64,000 nt of DNA from Lachnospiraceae bacterium (GCA_910575565.1 CAJTFL010000001.1:372001-436000); one strand, 5' to 3'. Counted from the first letter of the stretch, positions 7,684-17,036 are shown. Notes: a model not told the origin generated them from the sequence alone. Made by a program: numbers and translations.

Positions 7684-9138
7684 ATGAAAAATGCAGGAAA
7701 ATTAACCAGGGGTGTGTGTTTGGCGGCGGTTTTGGCCGTTGGCCTGTCAGGCTGCGGGAAAAAAGGCCCTTTGGATCCGGGAAACCCGGTATCGTTAACG
7801 GTATGGCATTATTATAACGGCTCCCAGCAGGCGGCCTTTGATACGCTGGTGGAGGAATTTAATAATACCGTGGGCAAGGAGAAGGGGATTTACGTCCAAA
7901 GCTACAGCCATGGCTCCGTGCCTGACCTGGAGGAGGCGGTGAGGAACGCCATCAGCGGCAAGGTGGGGGCGGACGCGATGCCGGATATCTTTTCCTCCTA
8001 TGCCGATACGGCTTACGAGGTGGAGCAGGCGGGGGCTTTGGCAAACCTGTCCGATTACCTTGGCAAGGAAGAATTGGAAAAATATGTAGATTCCTACATT
8101 GCGGAAGGGTGCATTGCAAAGGACGGCACACTCAGGATTTTCCCCACGGCAAAGTCTACGGAAATTATGATGATGAATAAGACGGACTGGGAGGCTTTTG
8201 CCCAGGCCACTGGCGCTTCCCTGGAGGATTTAAAGACGATTGAAGGGGTGACGGCCACGGCGGAGGCTTATTACCAGTGGACGGATGATGCAACGCCGGA
8301 TATCCTTGGGGACGGGAAGGCATTTTACGGCAGGGATGCCCTGGCCAATTATTTTATTATCGGGATGCAGCAGCTGGGAGTGGAGATCTTCCAGGTGGAA
8401 AATGGCCAGATGACCTTAAATGTGCCGAAGGATGAGCTGCGCCGCCTTTGGGCGAATTATTACGTGCCCATGGTAAAGGGGTATTTTGGGGCTTACGGCT
8501 CCTTCCGCTCAGATGACGTGAAAACTGGCGATCTCTTGGCCTATACCGGTTCAACCTCATCGGCGATGTATTTCCCGGATCAGGTTGAACTTGACGATGG
8601 CAGCTATCCCATCGATTACCTGGTGATGGCGACTCCTGTTTTTGAAGGCGGGAAAAGCTACGCCGTGCAGCAGGGGGCGGGCATGGTGGTCAGCAAGTCC
8701 GATGAACGGCACGAATATGCTGCCGTGGAATTTTTAAAATGGTTTACAGAGGCAGAGAATAATCTGCGCTTTGGCTGCGTATCCGGCTATCTGCCGGTGC
8801 TCAAGGAAGCAAACAGCCAGGCCAAGCTGGATCAGGTGATTGCCGGGCAAAGCCTTTCCGTAGCGCCGAAAACGTATGACTGCCTGACCACGATTTTTGA
8901 TGAGATGGACAGCATGACCCTTTACACCAATAAAAGCTTTAAAAATGGCTCCAAGGCGAGAAAGGTGCTGGAGTACCATCTTGCAGACAAGATAGCTGAG
9001 GATAGGGCTGCCGTGGTGGCGGCCCTGGAAGAGGGCAAGAGCCTTGAGGAAGCGTCCGCACCTTATGTGACGGAAGAAGCCTTTGAGGAATGGTATAATT
9101 CTTTTTGTGATGCACTGGCAAATGCGGCTGACAAGTAG
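7684..9138 (+). CDS. ABC-type sugar solute-binding lipoprotein (family 1)
   Basis: 484 residues from the ATG at 7684 (an in-frame ATG at 7660 is less likely because the signal peptide starts MKNAGKLTRG). A lipobox LSGC lies near residue 20, so it is a lipoprotein on the outer face of the membrane. The rest has the fold signature of extracellular solute-binding proteins: LTVWHYYNGS early, then FNNTV and a C-terminal alpha-helical part. No permease or ATPase genes are adjacent; instead a giant sensor kinase begins 8 bases after its stop. It may therefore sense a ligand for the kinase rather than feed a transporter, which is an inference. Confidence 0.82.
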   Translation: MKNAGKLTRGVCLAAVLAVGLSGCGKKGPLDPGNPVSLTVWHYYNGSQQAAFDTLVEEFNNTVGKEKGIYVQSYSHGSVPDLEEAVRNAISGKVGADAMPDIFSSYADTAYEVEQAGALANLSDYLGKEELEKYVDSYIAEGCIAKDGTLRIFPTAKSTEIMMMNKTDWEAFAQATGASLEDLKTIEGVTATAEAYYQWTDDATPDILGDGKAFYGRDALANYFIIGMQQLGVEIFQVENGQMTLNVPKDELRRLWANYYVPMVKGYFGAYGSFRSDDVKTGDLLAYTGSTSSAMYFPDQVELDDGSYPIDYLVMATPVFEGGKSYAVQQGAGMVVSKSDERHEYAAVEFLKWFTEAENNLRFGCVSGYLPVLKEANSQAKLDQVIAGQSLSVAPKTYDCLTTIFDEMDSMTLYTNKSFKNGSKARKVLEYHLADKIAEDRAAVVAALEEGKSLEEASAPYVTEEAFEEWYNSFCDALANAADK

Positions 9139-9145
9139 GGATGAG

Positions 9146-12100
9146 ATGAAAGGCAAAAATCAAAAAGGAAAGAAATCAACCATATTTAAAATTTTCTTGA
9201 TTCCTCTGATTGCGATTATGCTGATCCAGAGCATGATCACCATCGGTACATTAATCGTCAGGCGGACGGGAGAGACACTGGAGGCGTATTCCGGCAGGAT
9301 GATGAACCGGCTGGTGGAAAACAGGGGGGTAATCTTACAGAATGACATGAATCAGCGCTGGGCATCCGTGCGCGGGCAGGAGGCGTCCATTGATGAAACG
9401 CTAAAGCGGTTTTTAAACAGCAATGGCGCAGGGCTTGAGGAGGTTCTCGCCTCGCCTAAACTGAGAGAAGGCCTTTTGGGGCAGCTTTTTCCCGGCTGCC
9501 TGGATTTCCTGCAAAGCAGCTCCACTACCGGCATTTTCCTGGTCTTAACTGAGGAAGGCATGGAAGAAGGGGGCGATTATGACGGCTTCTTCATCCGGGA
9601 TTCCGATCCCAACACAAACCCGGCAAATTATACGGATTTACTGCTGGAAAGGGGAAGCAAGCTGCTTTCCAGGGAATGGGGCATTCCCTTAGACACGAAT
9701 TGGACGACCCATTTCCATTTGGACGGCCATGGGCAGAATGAGTCTGATGGGTTTATTTATGAGCCTTGGCAGGCAGGAAGGGCGTACCCGGATGCGGATA
9801 CGGAGGACTTAGGCTACTGGGCCTTGCCCTTTTCCCTGGAAAAGGGGATGGCTGATTCCTATGAGATGATCACCTATTCTTTTCCCCTTCGCTGGGGGGA
9901 GCAGGTATACGGGGTGCTGGGGATAGAGATATCCGGCAGATATTTAAATGATTATTTTCCCATAGAGGAATTAAACGGCTCCCAGCAGTCTGGTTATATG
10001 CTGGCGGTTAAGGATGAGGGGGAGCGGTACATCCACCTGGTAGGAAAGGGCATCCTTTACAATCAGGTTTGCTCCGTGGGCAGCACCTTTGCCCTTAAGG
10101 AGACAGGATATAATAATCTTTCCCTGGTGCAGGATGCCCATCTGGATCGGCAGGGGATCTACGCCGCGGCCTGCCCGTTAAAGCTGTACAGCAATAATGT
10201 GCCTTACCATCATACGGAATGGGTGCTTTTAGGCTTAAATACGGAAAATGAGCTTTTTGGGATGAGCCGCCAGCTCTATGTGTGGATGGTGATTGCCGTG
10301 CTGATTGGTTTGGTATTCGGCGTTTTCGGCATTTACTTTTTGGTAAGGCACTTGACCCGGCCGGTCCAGCATCTGATGCGGTGCATCAGCGGGGGGAGCG
10401 CAGGGCTTAGGGAATTTAAGCCCTCCAATATCCTGGAGGTTGACAGCCTGTATGACGTGGTGCAGGATTTGACGGATCAGCAGAAAAAAGCGGAGAATGT
10501 CCTTTTGGAGGAGAAGGAGCGCTACCGGGTAGCATTAGAGTCCTCTAAGGATATCTTTTTTTCCTATGATCTGCAAAACCATATGCTGGATATTGTAAAC
10601 CATAAAACCATGAGCGGAAAATGGCAGTGCAATGGGTTTGCTACCGGCTTTATTGATCCTGGCTATATTTATGAGGCAGACCGGGAAACCGCTGTCAAGG
10701 TTTTCGGAAGCAAAGAAGATAAATTATATGCGGAGTTCCGTCTGAAATGGCCGACAGACATGGATTACATATGGGTGGCATTTTCCGGCAATGTGGTTTA
10801 TGATACGGATGGAAAAAGATGGAAGTTAATAGGGAGCATCCGGGACATCCAGGAGCAAAAGGAACGGGAAGCAAAGCAGCTGAAACGGAATACGACAGAC
10901 GAAGTAACCGGCTTTTGGGCGTTCAGCGCCGGGATGGAGCGCCTGCGGAAGATGCGGAAGGCCTGCCAGGACGGCATCATGGTCTGCCTGTTTTTTGAAC
11001 ATTTGCGGGAGACGAATGAGAAGAACGGCATTGTGTTCGGCGATATGATCTTGGAGGAAGCCGGGATCCTGATCCGCAGGCAGTGCCAGGAGCTGGAAGA
11101 GCGGACGGGGAAAAGGACGGCAGCGCTGCGCCTGAATCAGGATGAGTTTGCCTTGTGGCTGGAAGGCCTGTCCAGGAAGGAAGCCGAAAGATTCGGGCGG
11201 AAGCTGTGGGAGAGGGCAGGGGCAAACTTTGACGGGGAATTGTTCGGTGTCCATATGCGCATCGGCATGGCCTGCGGGTCAAAGGCCAATGACGGGGAGA
11301 AATTAATCCGCATGGCGAAACTGGCCCTGACAGTCAGGGTATCCGATATCTCCCGTCCGTATTGCTTCTATGAGGATATCCCTAAGATAAGCCAGGCACA
11401 GCTTCCTGTCCTTTCGGCAAGGGAGATTAATACCTTTGGATATGGTGAAGAGGTAAGCTTAGTATCCATAGCCCTTAATTTGTTTGGCAAAGGGGCGGAT
11501 TTCCCGGCACAGATGACGCTGATGCTCCGAAAGATCGGCAGGTTTTATGAGGCCAGCGGGGTGCTGGTATCCGTGCTCCGAGCAGATTTTAATTCCAACT
11601 ATCTGGAATATCAGTGGCAAAGGGACCAAAAACTTGCGGAGGAAAATGTAAGGAGATACAGCGAAAAAGAAAAGGAAAGCTTTTTTTTGTGGCTGGGCCA
11701 AAGTGAAGTCCGGTATTTTACGAAAGAAGACAGCAAAGGGCAGATCATCCAATGCTTTTTAAATATTTCCGGCGGTCAGCAGGGCGTGGTGCTGCCCATG
11801 TATGACAGCGGAAGCTATATGGGGAATATCACCATATTAGGCATTGGACCTCAGCTTTTAGAAAATCCAGAGGAGTACCAGAATTTAGCCGAGCTGGGCA
11901 GGGTGATCCAAAGCCAGCTGAACCAGCAGCAGCACGATATCGCCAGCAAGGCAAAATCGGAATTTTTATCCCGCATGAGCCACGAGATCCGAACCCCCAT
12001 GAATGGGATCATCGGCATGACGGCCATTGCCCTGCAGCAGGAGCAAAGCCAGGAAAGGATTATGGACTGCCTGCAGAAAATCCGATCTTCTTCCGATTAT

Positions 12101-13078
12101 CTTTTAGGCCTGATTAATGATGTTTTGGATATGTCCAAGATCGAAAGCGGGAAGATGAAGCTGGAAGAAGTGAATTTCAATATCCAAGAGATGCTGGATA
12201 CCATTGGGGAGCTGATAGCGCCGCAGGTTGCGGCGAAAGGAATTGAATTTGAGCGGAGGATTAAGCTGGATCACTGCTGGTTCGTGGCCGATCGGATGCG
12301 GATCAGCCAAGTGCTGATTAATCTGCTTGGCAATGCGGTAAAATTCACTCCGGTAAAGGGAAGGATAACCCTGGCTGTGGAGGAACAGGCTGCCGCGGGG
12401 GAGAAGATTTCCATTTGCTTTTCGGTAAGGGATACGGGAATAGGCATTGCCCAGGAAGATCAGAACCGGGTATTCCGCTCATTTGAGCAGGCATCCGGCC
12501 CGAGCCCCTCCAAGCAGCAGGGGACGGGCCTTGGGCTTTCCATCAGCAGCAGGCTGATCCAGATGATGGGAAGCAATATCCAGCTGGAAAGCACGCCCGG
12601 GGAGGGGAGCTCCTTCAGCTTTTCCCTTCTTCTTGCCCTTGGGGAAAGTGCGGAATGTACAAAGCAGGAGGAGGAGATATCCTTTGCAGGCTGCCGCGTG
12701 CTGGTGGTGGAGGATAATGAGCTGAATGCCGAGATTGCCCAAAGCCTGTTGGAAGACCGCGATTTCCAGGTAGACTGCGTGTATGACGGGGCGCAGGCGG
12801 TGGAACGCATCCAAAATACCCAGCCGGGGACGTATGACGTGATTTTGATGGATATTATGATGCCGGTGATGGATGGCTTGGAAGCTACGCGGGCCATCCG
12901 GGGCATGGAGCGGGAGGACTGCCATACCATTCCCATAGTAGCCATGTCGGCCAATGCCTTTGATGATGATTTGAAAAAGTCAGTGGAGTGCGGCATGAAC
13001 GGGCATTTATCCAAGCCGGTGGAGGTGGATAAGCTGTATCAGATGCTCAATAAGGTGATTAAGGACAAAGGGCCGTAA
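9146..13078 (+). CDS. Hybrid sensor histidine kinase/response regulator with degenerate GGDEF
   Basis: 1310 residues from ATG 9146. Order: cytoplasmic basic tail, TM1 (about 15-38), a large extracellular Cache-like sensor (40-385), TM2 (about 390-412), HAMP, a PAS-like domain (about 450-590), a GGDEF-like domain (600-760) in which GGDEF reads NQDEF, a GAF-like segment (770-930), HisKA with H946 in SHEIRTPMNG, HATPase_c (with DTGIGI and GTGLGLSI) and a C-terminal receiver with D1236 in MDIMMPVMDG. The cyclase motif is degenerate, so diguanylate synthesis is unlikely. The gene follows the solute-binding lipoprotein by 8 bases, suggesting a binding-protein-coupled sensor. A partner HPt or output regulator is not in the window. 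Confidence 0.88.
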   Translation: MKGKNQKGKKSTIFKIFLIPLIAIMLIQSMITIGTLIVRRTGETLEAYSGRMMNRLVENRGVILQNDMNQRWASVRGQEASIDETLKRFLNSNGAGLEEVLASPKLREGLLGQLFPGCLDFLQSSSTTGIFLVLTEEGMEEGGDYDGFFIRDSDPNTNPANYTDLLLERGSKLLSREWGIPLDTNWTTHFHLDGHGQNESDGFIYEPWQAGRAYPDADTEDLGYWALPFSLEKGMADSYEMITYSFPLRWGEQVYGVLGIEISGRYLNDYFPIEELNGSQQSGYMLAVKDEGERYIHLVGKGILYNQVCSVGSTFALKETGYNNLSLVQDAHLDRQGIYAAACPLKLYSNNVPYHHTEWVLLGLNTENELFGMSRQLYVWMVIAVLIGLVFGVFGIYFLVRHLTRPVQHLMRCISGGSAGLREFKPSNILEVDSLYDVVQDLTDQQKKAENVLLEEKERYRVALESSKDIFFSYDLQNHMLDIVNHKTMSGKWQCNGFATGFIDPGYIYEADRETAVKVFGSKEDKLYAEFRLKWPTDMDYIWVAFSGNVVYDTDGKRWKLIGSIRDIQEQKEREAKQLKRNTTDEVTGFWAFSAGMERLRKMRKACQDGIMVCLFFEHLRETNEKNGIVFGDMILEEAGILIRRQCQELEERTGKRTAALRLNQDEFALWLEGLSRKEAERFGRKLWERAGANFDGELFGVHMRIGMACGSKANDGEKLIRMAKLALTVRVSDISRPYCFYEDIPKISQAQLPVLSAREINTFGYGEEVSLVSIALNLFGKGADFPAQMTLMLRKIGRFYEASGVLVSVLRADFNSNYLEYQWQRDQKLAEENVRRYSEKEKESFFLWLGQSEVRYFTKEDSKGQIIQCFLNISGGQQGVVLPMYDSGSYMGNITILGIGPQLLENPEEYQNLAELGRVIQSQLNQQQHDIASKAKSEFLSRMSHEIRTPMNGIIGMTAIALQQEQSQERIMDCLQKIRSSSDYLLGLINDVLDMSKIESGKMKLEEVNFNIQEMLDTIGELIAPQVAAKGIEFERRIKLDHCWFVADRMRISQVLINLLGNAVKFTPVKGRITLAVEEQAAAGEKISICFSVRDTGIGIAQEDQNRVFRSFEQASGPSPSKQQGTGLGLSISSRLIQMMGSNIQLESTPGEGSSFSFSLLLALGESAECTKQEEEISFAGCRVLVVEDNELNAEIAQSLLEDRDFQVDCVYDGAQAVERIQNTQPGTYDVILMDIMMPVMDGLEATRAIRGMEREDCHTIPIVAMSANAFDDDLKKSVECGMNGHLSKPVEVDKLYQMLNKVIKDKGP

Positions 13079-13098
13079 AGAGCTCCCGGGAAGGAATG

Positions 13099-13190
13099 GG
13101 GATGCTGCAGGACTGCTTGTCCGTACAGCATATGGCATATAGGTTATTTGCCATATGCTGTACGGACTGGCGTCTTGCAGCATCCCTTTT
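13099..13190. terminator. Long bidirectional hairpin between convergent genes
   Basis: Inner arms 13119-13137 and 13149-13167 are a perfect 19-bp inverted repeat with an 11-base loop. Outer arms 13099-13109 and 13176-13186 add 11 more pairs, followed by TTTT. It separates the convergent sensor kinase (plus) and the trp transporter operon (minus), and can serve both. Confidence 0.8.
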
Positions 13191-13208
13191 GGTTAAAGAC
13201 AGTGAGGT

Positions 13209-13982
13209 TTAATTCCCGCATTCGATGCTGATTTCATTGAATTTCGTTAGGATATCCTCGATCCCCATTTTCTGCTTTTCCTCCCCTTCCTGATCGATTA
13301 CGCCTTGGCCTTGATGCATCATCAGAAGCCGGTCGCCGTATTCCACCGCGTAGCGCAGGTTATGCGTAACCATGATGGTAGTCAGGTTCTTTTCCTTTAC
13401 GATCTTGCCGGTAAGCGCCATAATGGTTTCGGCGGTCTTCGGATCCAGGGCGGCAGTGTGCTCGTCTAGGATCAGGAACTCGATGGGCGTCATGGTCGCC
13501 ATCAAAAGGGCCATGGCCTGGCGCTGCCCTCCGGAAAGGACGCCGGTTTTGACTTCCAGCTTGTCCTCTAATCCAAGCCCCAGGGTTTTTAAGCTTTCCC
13601 GGTAGTAATCCTTCCGCTGCCTGCTGATGCCGGGAAGTAGATTAAAGGCCTTCCCTTTATTGTCTGCCAGAGACATATTTTCCAGGATGGTCATATTCGG
13701 GCAGGTTCCCATGGCCGGGTTCTGATAGACCCTGCCGATTAAGCGCTGCCGCTTGTATTCCGGCAGATGGGTGATATCCCTGCCGTTCATCAGGATACGC
13801 CCCCGGTCAAGGGGAATGCTGCCACAGATGATGTTCAGCATGGAGGTTTTCCCGGATCCGTTGCTTCCTACCACAGATAAAAACTGGTGATCCTTGATGA
13901 TTAAGTTAAAATCTTCAAACAGGCACATTTCGTTTACCGTGCCCGCATTATAGTGCTTTTCCACGTGCTTTAATTCGAGCAT
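13209..13982 (-). CDS. trpZ: ABC transporter ATP-binding protein, tryptophan-type importer
   Basis: 257 residues with Walker A GSNGSGKTS (about 40-48), a signature motif LSGGQRQAMAL, Walker B FLILDEHTAAL and a switch histidine in TIMVTHN. It energises the importer made by the two genes upstream. It overlaps the permease gene by 13 bases and is the last gene of the T-box-led minus-strand operon. The tryptophan assignment rests on the leader RNA, not on the ATPase itself. The convergent hairpin follows. Confidence 0.85.
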   Translation of the reverse strand: MLELKHVEKHYNAGTVNEMCLFEDFNLIIKDHQFLSVVGSNGSGKTSMLNIICGSIPLDRGRILMNGRDITHLPEYKRQRLIGRVYQNPAMGTCPNMTILENMSLADNKGKAFNLLPGISRQRKDYYRESLKTLGLGLEDKLEVKTGVLSGGQRQAMALLMATMTPIEFLILDEHTAALDPKTAETIMALTGKIVKEKNLTTIMVTHNLRYAVEYGDRLLMMHQGQGVIDQEGEEKQKMGIEDILTKFNEISIECGN

Positions 13983-14905
13983 GAGTCCTTCCCCTTTCTT
14001 TTCCGGTAATTCCCCGCTACCAGGATAACCAAAAACAAGATGGCGGTAATCAGCTTTAAGTCGGAGGCAAGCACCGGGAAAGAGATGACGAAATGCTTGA
14101 CCTTAATCTGAAACCGATCCACGCTTAGGGCAAGGGAAACACAGGCCTTATAAAGGATGGAGCCGATGATTACTGCCGAGGTGGCTTTGACAAAAGGAAT
14201 GCGCTTAAACAGCTGGGTTCCGATAATCACGTTTGCCAGCCCGATCACGATGGTTCCGGTTCCCATGGAAATCTCAAAGAATCCTTTCTGCTGGCAGTAG
14301 ATGGAGCCGGAGAGGGCGGCAAAGCCGTTGGCGATGGCAAGCCCCAGGATTTTCACGCTTCCCTTGTCCTTTGCCAAGGAAGTTACTAAGGTTTCGTTAT
14401 CCCCCACGGCCCGCAAAAGGAAGCCGGATCGGGTCTTCAGATACAGATCCAAAAGGACTTTGCAGATAATCACAATCACGGCCAGCACAAGGGCCACGGT
14501 GTAAGGATGCAGCCATTGGGGAAGCAGGCGGTTTAAGAAAGCATTGTCAAATATGGTTTCCTGGCTGAAAATCGGCAGGTTGGCCTTGCCTGCAATCCGT
14601 AGGTTAATGGAGTAAAGGGCAGTCATGACAATGATGCCGGACAATAGATCCCTGACCTTTAGCTTCACATGGATAAGCCCTGTAACGCATCCGGCCAGAG
14701 CGCCGGCCAGGAAGGATATGGGAAGGGCGAGGAGCGGAGGAAGGCCCAAAATAATGGCGATGGCCGTAATTGCCGCTCCCATGGGGAAGGTGGAATCCAC
14801 GGAAAGGTCGGGGAAATCCAGGATTTTGTAGGTGATATAAACGCCCAGGGCCATTATGGCGTACACCAGGCCTTCTTCAAGTACTCCAAGCAATATGGTA
14901 ATCAT
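13970..14905 (-). CDS. trpY: ABC transporter permease, tryptophan-type importer
   Basis: 311 residues with about 8-9 hydrophobic segments. It is of the branched-chain amino acid permease-like type (BPD_transp_2) found with PF04392-type binding proteins: GVYITYKILDFPDLSVDSTF near the N-terminus is characteristic. It would form the membrane channel of the importer, probably as a homodimer since only one permease gene is present. It lies 39 bases downstream of the binding-protein gene and overlaps the ATPase gene. Confidence 0.86.
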   Translation of the reverse strand: MITILLGVLEEGLVYAIMALGVYITYKILDFPDLSVDSTFPMGAAITAIAIILGLPPLLALPISFLAGALAGCVTGLIHVKLKVRDLLSGIIVMTALYSINLRIAGKANLPIFSQETIFDNAFLNRLLPQWLHPYTVALVLAVIVIICKVLLDLYLKTRSGFLLRAVGDNETLVTSLAKDKGSVKILGLAIANGFAALSGSIYCQQKGFFEISMGTGTIVIGLANVIIGTQLFKRIPFVKATSAVIIGSILYKACVSLALSVDRFQIKVKHFVISFPVLASDLKLITAILFLVILVAGNYRKRKGKDSCSN

Positions 14906-14944
14906 TGTAACCTCCAGTGCTTATTGGAAAATATGCTGGCTGAA

Positions 14945-16081
14945 CTATTTTGTAAACATTTCTTTTGCGGAAGCCGTTAATTCTTCCGGGAAGGAAAGGC
15001 CCAAGGTTTCTGCTGCCTTGCTGTTTCCGTAAAAAGCCGCTTCCTCGATGACTTCAAAGTTCATTTCACTGGCCTTGGCTTCGCCTTTTAATATCTTGGC
15101 GGCCATCCGGCCTGTCTGCCTGCCTAAGTCCACGTAATCCAACCCCATGGCGGCCAGGCATCCGATGCGTACCTGCTCGATCTCGCTTCCAAATACGGGG
15201 ATGTTTTTCTTTGCCGCCTTATCCAGGATGACCGGAAGGGAGGCGACCACCGTATTGTCCGTTAAATTGGTGATGCAGTCCACTTTCTCCAGCAGGCTGT
15301 CCGCGGCCAGGGGGATATCGGCAGAGGCGGAGATGCCGCTTTCCACGATGGTAAAGCCGTAGTCCGGGGCGGCGGCCTTATACTCGGCGATGGCGGATTC
15401 GGAATTTACCTCGCTGGTGGTGTAAAGGATGCCGACGGTTTTGGCTTCCGGGAGGATGGCCCGGATCATCTCCAGCTGCTTTTCCACAGGAAGCTTGTCG
15501 CTGGTTCCGGTGATTTCCCCTATGGCGGAACCGTCCGGGTTGGCAAGCTGGGCGGCCACAGGATCGGTGACTGCCGTAAAAATAACGGGGATATCCGATT
15601 TCATGGCTACGCTGTATGCGCTCTGAGCCATGGGGGTTGCGATGCCGCAGATTAAGTCCACGTTCTTCGCCGCAAAGCTTGTGGCGATCTGGCTGGCCGT
15701 GCCCCCGTCTGCCTGGGCATTTTCAAAAAGAACCGTCAGGTTTTTCCCTTCCTGGATTCCCTCCTCTGCCAGCCCCGCCAAAAAGCCTTCCCGGCAGTTG
15801 TCTAAGGAACCGTGCTCGGCAAACTGGCCGATGCCGATGGTATAGGAACCTTCTGCGTTTTCTGGGGCAGAAGAGGTTTTTGCTTCGCGGTCCATGCCGC
15901 TTTCTGCGCCGGCGTTTTTATCTTCCTGGCTGCTGCCGCCTGTCTCATCAGGGGTTTTCGTTTCGGTTTCCTGGGCCGAGGTCTGAGCCTGGGCAGTTTC
16001 CTGGTTTTCTACGGTTACGCAGCCGGAAAGCAGGCTCATGGACATGGCGGCTGCCATAAGGATTGCAATAGATTTTTTCAT
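14945..16081 (-). CDS. trpX: ABC transporter substrate-binding lipoprotein, tryptophan-type (PF04392)
   Basis: 378 residues with a lipoprotein signal (basic MKKS start, hydrophobic core, lipobox LLSGC at about residue 21) and a low-complexity Ser/Glu/Thr linker (22-75). The mature domain begins YTIGIGQFAEHGSLD, as in ABC_sub_bind proteins that replace LivK in this importer class. A strong GGAGGA site precedes the ATG. It is the first gene behind a T-box leader with a tryptophan specifier, so transport of tryptophan or a precursor is the likely role. Operon order is binding protein, permease, ATPase. Confidence 0.86.
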   Translation of the reverse strand: MKKSIAILMAAAMSMSLLSGCVTVENQETAQAQTSAQETETKTPDETGGSSQEDKNAGAESGMDREAKTSSAPENAEGSYTIGIGQFAEHGSLDNCREGFLAGLAEEGIQEGKNLTVLFENAQADGGTASQIATSFAAKNVDLICGIATPMAQSAYSVAMKSDIPVIFTAVTDPVAAQLANPDGSAIGEITGTSDKLPVEKQLEMIRAILPEAKTVGILYTTSEVNSESAIAEYKAAAPDYGFTIVESGISASADIPLAADSLLEKVDCITNLTDNTVVASLPVILDKAAKKNIPVFGSEIEQVRIGCLAAMGLDYVDLGRQTGRMAAKILKGEAKASEMNFEVIEEAAFYGNSKAAETLGLSFPEELTASAKEMFTK

Positions 16082-16193
16082 GATGATTTCCTCCTAAACT
16101 ATATTGTTCACTTAATCTGCTGGTTTTTCCATAGCTGCCCTTAAAGGATATGGCGGAAGCCGCATCGCCTGAAGGGTCAACGCCTTTCAAGAC

Positions 16194-16457
16194 GAAAAAA
16201 CGCCTCAAAATCCATAAGGATCTTGAGGCGATAAACTCGCGGTGCCACTCAAATTGGCCAAACAGCCATCTCTCACATACCAACATATGTGCCGCAATGG
16301 TAACGGATGCGGAATCCCGTCAAGCCCCTACTATGTAACACCCTTCAGGACTGCCCTCAAAAGTCCATTCAGCTATCTGCGCCATGCCGCAATCCCACCA
16401 CCTGCGGCTCTCTGTGATTTTGCCTGAAAGCTTACTCCTCTTTCTCATCGGTTTGTA
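16194..16457 (-). promoter_or_regulatory. T-box riboswitch leader, tryptophan specifier
   Basis: Read on the minus strand, the leader has a Stem I with an AGAGAG element, a specifier loop GAA-UGG-A (UGG at 16367-16365), then the T-box core GAGTGGCACCGCGAG at 16250-16236, and a terminator (CGCCTCAA paired with TTGAGGCG, then six T) at 16230-16194. The UGG specifier is the Trp codon. The bulge reads UGGC, which would pair with a GCCA tRNA end, and tRNA-Trp normally has G at the discriminator position. Uncharged tRNA-Trp should stabilise the antiterminator and turn on trpXYZ. Confidence 0.93.
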
Positions 16458-16463
16458 TGTCAC

Positions 16464-16492
16464 ATAATAATACCTTTAGGCCAGTTTGTCAA
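16464..16492 (-). promoter_or_regulatory. Promoter of the T-box-trpXYZ operon
   Basis: On the minus strand TTGACA (16492-16487) and TATTAT (16469-16464) are separated by 17 bases. This near-consensus promoter sits just before the T-box leader. Confidence 0.85.
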
Positions 16493-16566
16493 TAGGTTTT
16501 TTTTGGAAGAATTTTCCGAGATTTTCCGAAAGCATGGCAGGTTTTTCCGAAAGGAATGGAAAGCCA

Positions 16567-16595
16567 TTGAGCGAGGGGGGATTTTGGTATATAAT
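16567..16595 (+). promoter_or_regulatory. Promoter upstream of the AAA-ATPase remnant and hydE
   Basis: TTGAGC at 16567-16572, 17 bases, then a perfect TATAAT at 16590-16595. It was probably the promoter of the now-deleted ATPase gene at 16671 and may now drive hydE and the sulfatase maturase. Confidence 0.6.
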
Positions 16596-16670
16596 GGGGT
16601 AAGACGGCCAGCCTAATGGTAAGGAATGAAAGCACGCCGTTTATTTCGGGAAGGGAGCGGGGAAATTTGG

Positions 16671-17019
16671 ATGGCAAAGCGTTTTAATGTAAACGGTGTC
16701 TGCAGGCCGGCGTTATTTTATGCTGTTTCTAAAGCCGATTATCAATGGTGCGGGAAGCTGTTATGTAGAGTCGGAAACGCGGAATCGTGAACGGATGGAG
16801 CTGGTGATTGATTACCACGGGGAACAGAGCGTAGTTAAGATGAAAATATGGCGGGGAAATGCTTACCATGAGCGGGGAGAGCAGCAGCTTTTGGCCTACC
16901 TTGAGTATTTTCATCTGCGTAAAGGATATATGCTTAGTTTTAATTTCAACCAAAAAAAGGAAATCGGCGTAAAAGAAATCCTTTTAGGCGATAAGCTTCT
17001 GATCGAAGCGGTTGTTTAG
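16671..17019 (+). pseudogene. AAA-ATPase/PD-(D/E)XK nuclease gene with a large internal deletion
   Basis: The gene starts with ATG 16671 encoding MAKRFNVNGVC, the usual beginning of the AAA-ATPase-like (PF09820) plus PDDEXK_9 proteins common in gut Clostridia and Bacteroides. After about 11 codons the sequence jumps, in another frame (open from 16696), to the C-terminal nuclease domain: LKPIINGAGSCYVESETR, VIDYHGEQSVVKMKIW and GYMLSFNFN. Intact members are about 500-580 residues, so roughly 400 codons are missing. A 107-codon frame survives and keeps the E-x-K-like core (VVKMKIW has lost E), so activity is doubtful. Confidence 0.75.
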
Positions 17020-17036
17020 GAAGGCGGAATAACCAT

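Noticed and set aside
7684-9138. Importer operon missing its permeases because of deletion
   Set aside because: Spacing to the kinase is only 8 bases with a clean start, and no permease fragments remain, so there is no sign of a deletion.
10798-11282. Long antisense frames inside the sensor kinase gene and other GC-rich genes
   Set aside because: They are mirror frames of strongly coding plus-strand genes, with no ribosome sites or recognisable domains.
13099-13190. Regulatory RNA or attachment site
   Set aside because: Position between convergent genes, a perfect stem and a T-run make a bidirectional terminator the simpler explanation.
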